From Hirudo medicinalis (Eukaryota > Annelida > Clitellata > Hirudinida > Hirudinidae): a stretch of DNA of 12,372 nt. The translations under genes were made by a program, and so were the position numbers. This document shows, in pieces, positions 8,854 to 12,372 of the stretch (its first letter is position 1; every line of letters begins with the position of its first letter). Below the pieces are notes generated by a model. That model was not told where the DNA came from and searched no databases. It saw only the letters and a program-made list of their open reading frames with translations. The DNA lies in the NCBI GenBank assembly GCA_011800805.1, contig MPNW01000392.1:1-12372 (forward strand), written 5' to 3'.

Positions 8854-10390
8854 ATGAAATTTTGCTTCATAACATTTTTCGTGTTTCTGTCATTAACAGA
8901 AGTACAAAGTAAGATTTTAGAGATATTTTCTTGTTTCATCACTTACCATTTAAAGCATTTATGTAAATTGTTGAATTCATAAGTTTAGAATTATGACATT
9001 TAGATTTGTTTATCTCTTATTGATAATGTGATTTGGAATAATCGTAAGCTATCTGTTTCATCAAAACCTTTTTTTGTTCCAGCATTTGAAAAGAGCTTCG
9101 TTATTGTAGACGAAATGAACACTTATCATGTGACTGCGTACAATTCGACGAAACTCTTCGATAAAAAACACAATATGACAGATCCTATCGAATTCTTTAA
9201 TGCCAAAACTTATGAAAAGGGTTTCGATGTCATTTATGGAAGCTGCAGTAGTAAATTCGTTGGATATTTCAGAATTTTAGCAAATGTTAATTCTTTTGGC
9301 ATGGTTCCTATAGGCACTTTTGGTAGATATTCAAATGTTATTTATTTTAAAATGAGATTTTCAACCATGAATTATTTTAAATTTTTTTTATTTGGCAGGA
9401 AGCACAACGGGCGTTTGTGATGTTGTGCCTGCCTACGTACAGAGCACATATTATGTTACGACGATTGACGGAACTATCGAGTTGTTCCATTGGGTGAATG
9501 GCAGTAGGATGCGAATCGTCAATCCTGATTACAATTGCCGCTTCAATCCCCGATTAAATAATGACATAGGGTAAAAAATGTTTAAAAATAAGTTCTCTAA
9601 CTTAAATAATCATTTAAAATGTCGAATTTAATTGTATCTCTAGCATTGCAAATGGAAATTTAATTTTTCGCAGAAAAGTTTACATGAATTTCATCGTTTA
9701 GAGTCTTATACTACTTGGAAGGCTCATGTAATCCTGCCAGATCCGACCGCTTAATGTTTATGGAAATTGTTCGTAACATCACGAAATTTTTAACAATTTC
9801 GGAATTAGTCACAAAGTTGGAAATTGATTTTGAAAGTCAGTTTTTAAATCAGAGTCAAGATTTTTTCAAAGTAAAATGGAATCTAACTTAATTCATTAAC
9901 TTCAAGCCAACGAAACATTTGCCATTGCGGATTCTGACATTTTAATGAAAGGAAAAATTGATAATTTCGACACGGTCTCGTTAGAAACTTTAAGGAATGT
10001 TAGGATGAAGGTAAAAGACATTACCCTAACTCCTTCAGAAATATATTTTATTGAGAAGGGTGGCAGGTAATCTATTGCAATAATGAATTCTTTATGAAAT
10101 ATTGTATTAATCATGACCAGATATTTTTTATGCAAAATAACCTAAATGCTTGTTTTGTAAAGGTTTCCTGTGTTGTATTTCTTGTTTTGTTTTACAACAT
10201 CTTAGTTGATGAACACTGAATTTCTTTGATTTTTGCAATTTTTTTATGTATATATTAGAGTGGTTCAAATTTATATGAAGACAGTATTTTGTCTCATTTC
10301 AGTTCACATGGACTCATTTTTGTCTTTCCAATATGTAGTCAATGTGCAAAACAGATTCTTAGTAACTTAAAGTTAGAGGATGCTCAATGA
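8854..10390 (+). CDS. Secreted, beta-propeller-like protein of unknown function, six exons
   Basis: Exons: 8854-8908, 9083-9322, 9399-9570, 9702-9835, 9907-10066 and 10303-10390. Phases are 1, 1, 2, 1, 2, all introns are GT-AG, and the joined frame is open for 282 residues to TGA at 10388-10390. Exon 1 encodes a clean signal peptide (MKFCFITFFVFLSLTEVQ), so the product should enter the secretory pathway. The mature part has scattered cysteines (GSCSS, GVCD, YNCR, GSCN, CSQC) and several N-glycosylation sequons (NST, NMT, NGS, NIT, NET). Repeating hydrophobic strand pairs such as SFVIVD, STYYVTTIDGTIELFHW, GVLYYLEG and SEIYFIEKGG recall YWTD or NHL propeller blades. That fold is inference, though the length fits one six-bladed propeller. 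The model is supported by the left paralogue, which keeps every intron position and phase. Donors of introns 1, 3 and 5 are good; intron 4 uses GTCAGT. If intron 5 is not removed, its GTAA donor supplies an in-frame TAA at 10068 and a 254-residue product. Confidence 0.8.
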
Positions 10391-11020
10391 TATAAAAAAA
10401 AAATTCAAACTACTGACCATTTTTCCCAGTATGTTGAAGGGAGTTGTCAGTTATTGCGGAAATATTTTAACAAAATTAACGGTTTTAAAGTTGTTGTGCA
10501 CCTTTTGAGCTATTTTAATTAATTAACTTCCTTGTTTTCTTTGGTCATATGACATTTTACTTCTTGAAGTTTTGATTGTATGTCAAACAGCAAGTAAGTC
10601 CATTAAATGATTTGACGATGCTCCGAAAAATATGACAGGATTCCTAGATCAACAAGACTGCCTTGAAGATGAAAATATCACTTTCATAAAGGAAGCTTCT
10701 GATGATGAAAAGAATTTGGTTGTCAAAGCCACAATTCTCAGTGGGATCACGGAAAATTCATAGAGGGAAAATTGATCCTCTAAAACATTCTTAGGCGAGA
10801 AAATAAATATTTTATAAGATAAGATATTTTGTAAATATTTAATATTAATGTATATAATTTATATATTTTTAATAAATTCAACATGATGAATTTTTCCCAC
10901 GATGCATTTTCTGGATACTTTCTCAGTGGTGGCGATTGGAGCATCGAACGAATAAAGTGCGCACTTGCGGAATAGGACAAACTCGAGATGAAACAACTCC
11001 ATGAAATTTGGACTTCACTT
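10391..11020. other. 3' flank with orphan open segments
   Basis: AT-rich DNA downstream of the right paralogue. It holds an exon-like open segment at 10430-10522 preceded by TTTTTCCCAG, and a short non-AT-rich ORF at 10609-10761 described separately. The rest (about 10762-11020) shows nothing recognisable. Confidence 0.45.
10609..10761 (+). other. Short acidic open segment of unknown origin
   Basis: Fifty codons are open after an in-frame TGA, from FDDAPKN to a TAG, with a Met eight residues in. The composition (Asp/Glu-rich, balanced codons, phrases such as DCLEDENITFIKEASDDE and NLVVKATILSG) looks like real protein against the AT-rich surroundings. There is no polypyrimidine acceptor just upstream and no homologue in the left paralogue. 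It may be a fragment of a transposon protein or of a displaced host exon. I do not recognise it. Confidence 0.3.
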
Positions 11021-11182
11021 TGTGTTGTAACTCGCAGTTAGTCGATTACACCAAGACACTACAGACAACTACTTTATTCGCCAACGAATCCACACTACCT
11101 AACACATGACTAGGACTAGAACGAACAAAAGGGAAGGAGCTCCTAGCTCCTACATTAGCATAGATAGTTCAGTGCACCCACA
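11021..11182 (-). repeat. 3' LTR of the Ty3/gypsy element (about 162 bp)
   Basis: On the minus strand it begins TGTGGGTGCAC directly after the purine-rich tract and ends TTACAACACA, giving matching TGTG...CACA ends. A polyadenylation signal AATAAA lies inside (11078-11073). The 5' LTR is outside the window, so the border is judged from these motifs only and could be off by a few bases (TGTT at 11023 is the alternative). Confidence 0.65.
11073..11078 (-). terminator. AATAAA polyadenylation signal in the LTR
   Basis: The minus strand reads GGCGAATAAAGTAG within the LTR, in the place where the R region of a short LTR would be. It is the likely 3'-end signal for the element transcript. Confidence 0.45.
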
Positions 11183-11183
11183 G

Positions 11184-11194
11184 CACCTCCCCCT
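11184..11194 (-). other. Polypurine tract
   Basis: The minus strand reads AGGGGGAGGTG immediately upstream of the TGTG start of the LTR. This is the expected site for plus-strand priming of LTR-element cDNA, and it fixes the LTR border. Confidence 0.6.
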
Positions 11195-11316
11195 GCTAAA
11201 CGATGAAGTACTTCTTCCTCTGAGAATCCATCTCCAGCCTTCTTGGAGGTCGACGGGTCCTTGCAGGTCTTGGCTCTTGTGGTTCTGGACTGACATGTAC
11301 TTCTTCGGTCTCCGGC

Positions 11317-12372
11317 ATGTCAGGTCTCACTTGGTGGAAGAAACGGCAGGTCAAATGTGTCACACATTATCTTCAGTGCATCATCTGTCTCTCGCTTCCT
11401 CAGCTGATTCGCATGTCGATGTTGCATCTTGCCTCTGACTTCTACTTCGTAGACGTGTCTTCCCAGTTTCCGTTTGATCCTACCAGGCACTCACCTTGGA
11501 TGATTAGGATCACTGTATTCTCTGGCAAAAACTGCATCTTCTTCAGCAAATTCCCTTCGCTTTCGTCCAGACTTCACTTCTTTCATCTCCTGGTCATTCC
11601 TATGGAGATGAGTCACTGNCAGCGGAGTTCTCAATATTCTTCCCAGGAATTTCTCTGCGGGCGTCTTCAATCCTGATAAAGATGCACACGGTGTGGTCCT
11701 GTAAGTCAGTAGGAACGTTTGAAGCGAATCTGCCATTACTCCCTCCCCCTGCAGCTTTTGAAGAGTCCTTTTGAAGGTATCTACAAAACACTCAGCTTGA
11801 CCGTTGCAATGGGGTTGATACGGGGGTGGTCTGATGTGCTGGATTCCATTCTTCTGACAGTAGTCTTGGAACTCCTTAGCTGTGAACTGTGTCCCATTGC
11901 CCGAAACGAGCACCTTTGGGTATCCCTGCTGTACGAAAATCCTACCGAGCTCTTTGATTGTTGCAGTGGTCGTTCAAGTTCTCATCTGCACAACTTCCGG
12001 AGAAGGCATCCACCACGATGAGAAACATCATTCCTTCCATCCGTCCGGCAAAATCAATATGGATCCTCTCCCAAGCACAATCAGGTGTCGGCCACGGTGA
12101 CAATTCATTCCTGACAGGCATCTTTGCAGCTAGCTGACACGAACTGCAAAACTTCACCATGTCTTCAATGTCCCTGTCAATTCCTTGCCAATAAACGTAC
12201 CTCCGGGCCAGAATCTTCATTCTGGTGACTCCTGGGTGTCCCTCGTGCAGCATCTTCAAAACTCGGCTTCTCAGCGCTGGTGGAATCACAGCACGTGTTC
12301 CCATGAAGAGCGCACCTTCATAGACAGACAGGTCTGCAGAACGACTGTGGAAGGCGTGTAAGGTCGATCCAG
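11317..12372 (-). pseudogene. Ty3/gypsy integrase (C-terminal part of pol), disabled
   Basis: The frame is already open at 12372 (...DLSVYEGALFMG). It gives the integrase zinc finger (HEGHPG ... CSSCQ), then HIDFAG with the first catalytic Asp (12055-12053) and FLIVVDAFS. After a frameshift near 11980-12005 and a TGA at 11976-11974, the core continues through SGNGTQFTA and NGQAE, which holds the catalytic Glu (11793-11791). The canonical motif is SDNGTQF; here the second catalytic Asp is Gly (GGC at 11901-11899). The C-terminal part (GRIKRKLG, YEVEVRG, RHANQLRKR) follows after another TGA at 11493-11491 and runs to about 11320. One base at 11619 is undetermined. Integrase would insert the element cDNA into the host genome, but this copy cannot. 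Confidence 0.85.

Larger units (their letters stand above)
11021..12372 (-). mobile_element. 3' end of a Ty3/gypsy retrotransposon (integrase, polypurine tract, LTR)
   Basis: On the minus strand the order is: integrase zinc-binding domain and catalytic core (from beyond 12372), a C-terminal tail, a G-rich polypurine tract (11194-11184), and a short LTR (11182-11021). This is the 3' end of a Ty3/gypsy element entering the window from the right. It is distinct from the element at 113-1397: its LTR is about a third as long and shows no similarity to the other. The pol part is disabled. Confidence 0.85.

Noticed and set aside
10609..10761. Possible RasGEF N-terminal domain similarity (NLVVKATILSG)
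   Set aside because: Only a few residues resemble the VKAGTL block and the frame stops right after it; not enough to name a family.
11106..12100. Plus-strand open frames over the right-hand element
   Set aside because: They are antisense shadows of the integrase, which has clear motifs on the minus strand.

Overview
The window looks like AT-rich nuclear DNA of an invertebrate animal. Genes are split into small exons by short GT-AG introns (about 65 to 240 bp), and most of the rest is decayed transposable elements: Ty3/gypsy-type LTR elements, a hAT transposase remnant, a non-LTR retrotransposon tail and another transposon-like relic. Nothing is bacterial: there are no operons, no Shine-Dalgarno sites and no dense coding. 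The exact organism cannot be read from the sequence. A compact-genome nematode of the Trichinella type is only a guess; arachnids or other arthropods remain possible.

The main result is a pair of host genes that are paralogues in head-to-head (divergent) orientation, about 4.5 kb apart. The right copy (8854-10390, + strand) has six exons, an unbroken 282-residue reading frame, a signal peptide on exon 1 and intron phases 1-1-2-1-2. The left copy (4386-2805, - strand) has the same six exons and the same five phases. Exon 1 (55 nt) and exon 3 (172 nt) have identical lengths in both, but the left copy carries a one-base frameshift in exon 2. The proteins are secreted, contain cysteines, and show short YWTD/NHL-like strand repeats suggesting a beta-propeller. 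I do not recognise a named family.

Layout from left to right. 113-1397 (-) is the 5' end of an LTR retrotransposon: a 508-bp LTR, a tRNA-Ser primer-binding site, a leader and the start of a broken acidic gag with internal repeats. 1398-2804 is AT-rich with no supported gene. 2805-4386 (-) is the frameshifted paralogue. 4755-5020 (+) is the C-terminal tail of a non-LTR reverse transcriptase. 5779-6440 (-) is a decayed hAT transposase. 6484-6735 (+) is a diverged LTR related to the one at 890-1397 but in the opposite orientation. 7473-8315 (-) is a decayed copy of an uncharacterised transposon-like animal protein, holding a 101-bp imperfect palindrome. 8854-10390 (+) is the intact paralogue. 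10391-11020 holds two small orphan open segments. 11021-12372 (-) is the 3' end of a different Ty3/gypsy element: integrase, polypurine tract and a 162-bp LTR. Its integrase is disabled by a frameshift, stops and loss of a catalytic aspartate.

The two host genes appear to come from one inverted duplication of a secreted-protein gene. The space between them has since filled with transposon debris, and one copy is probably degenerating.
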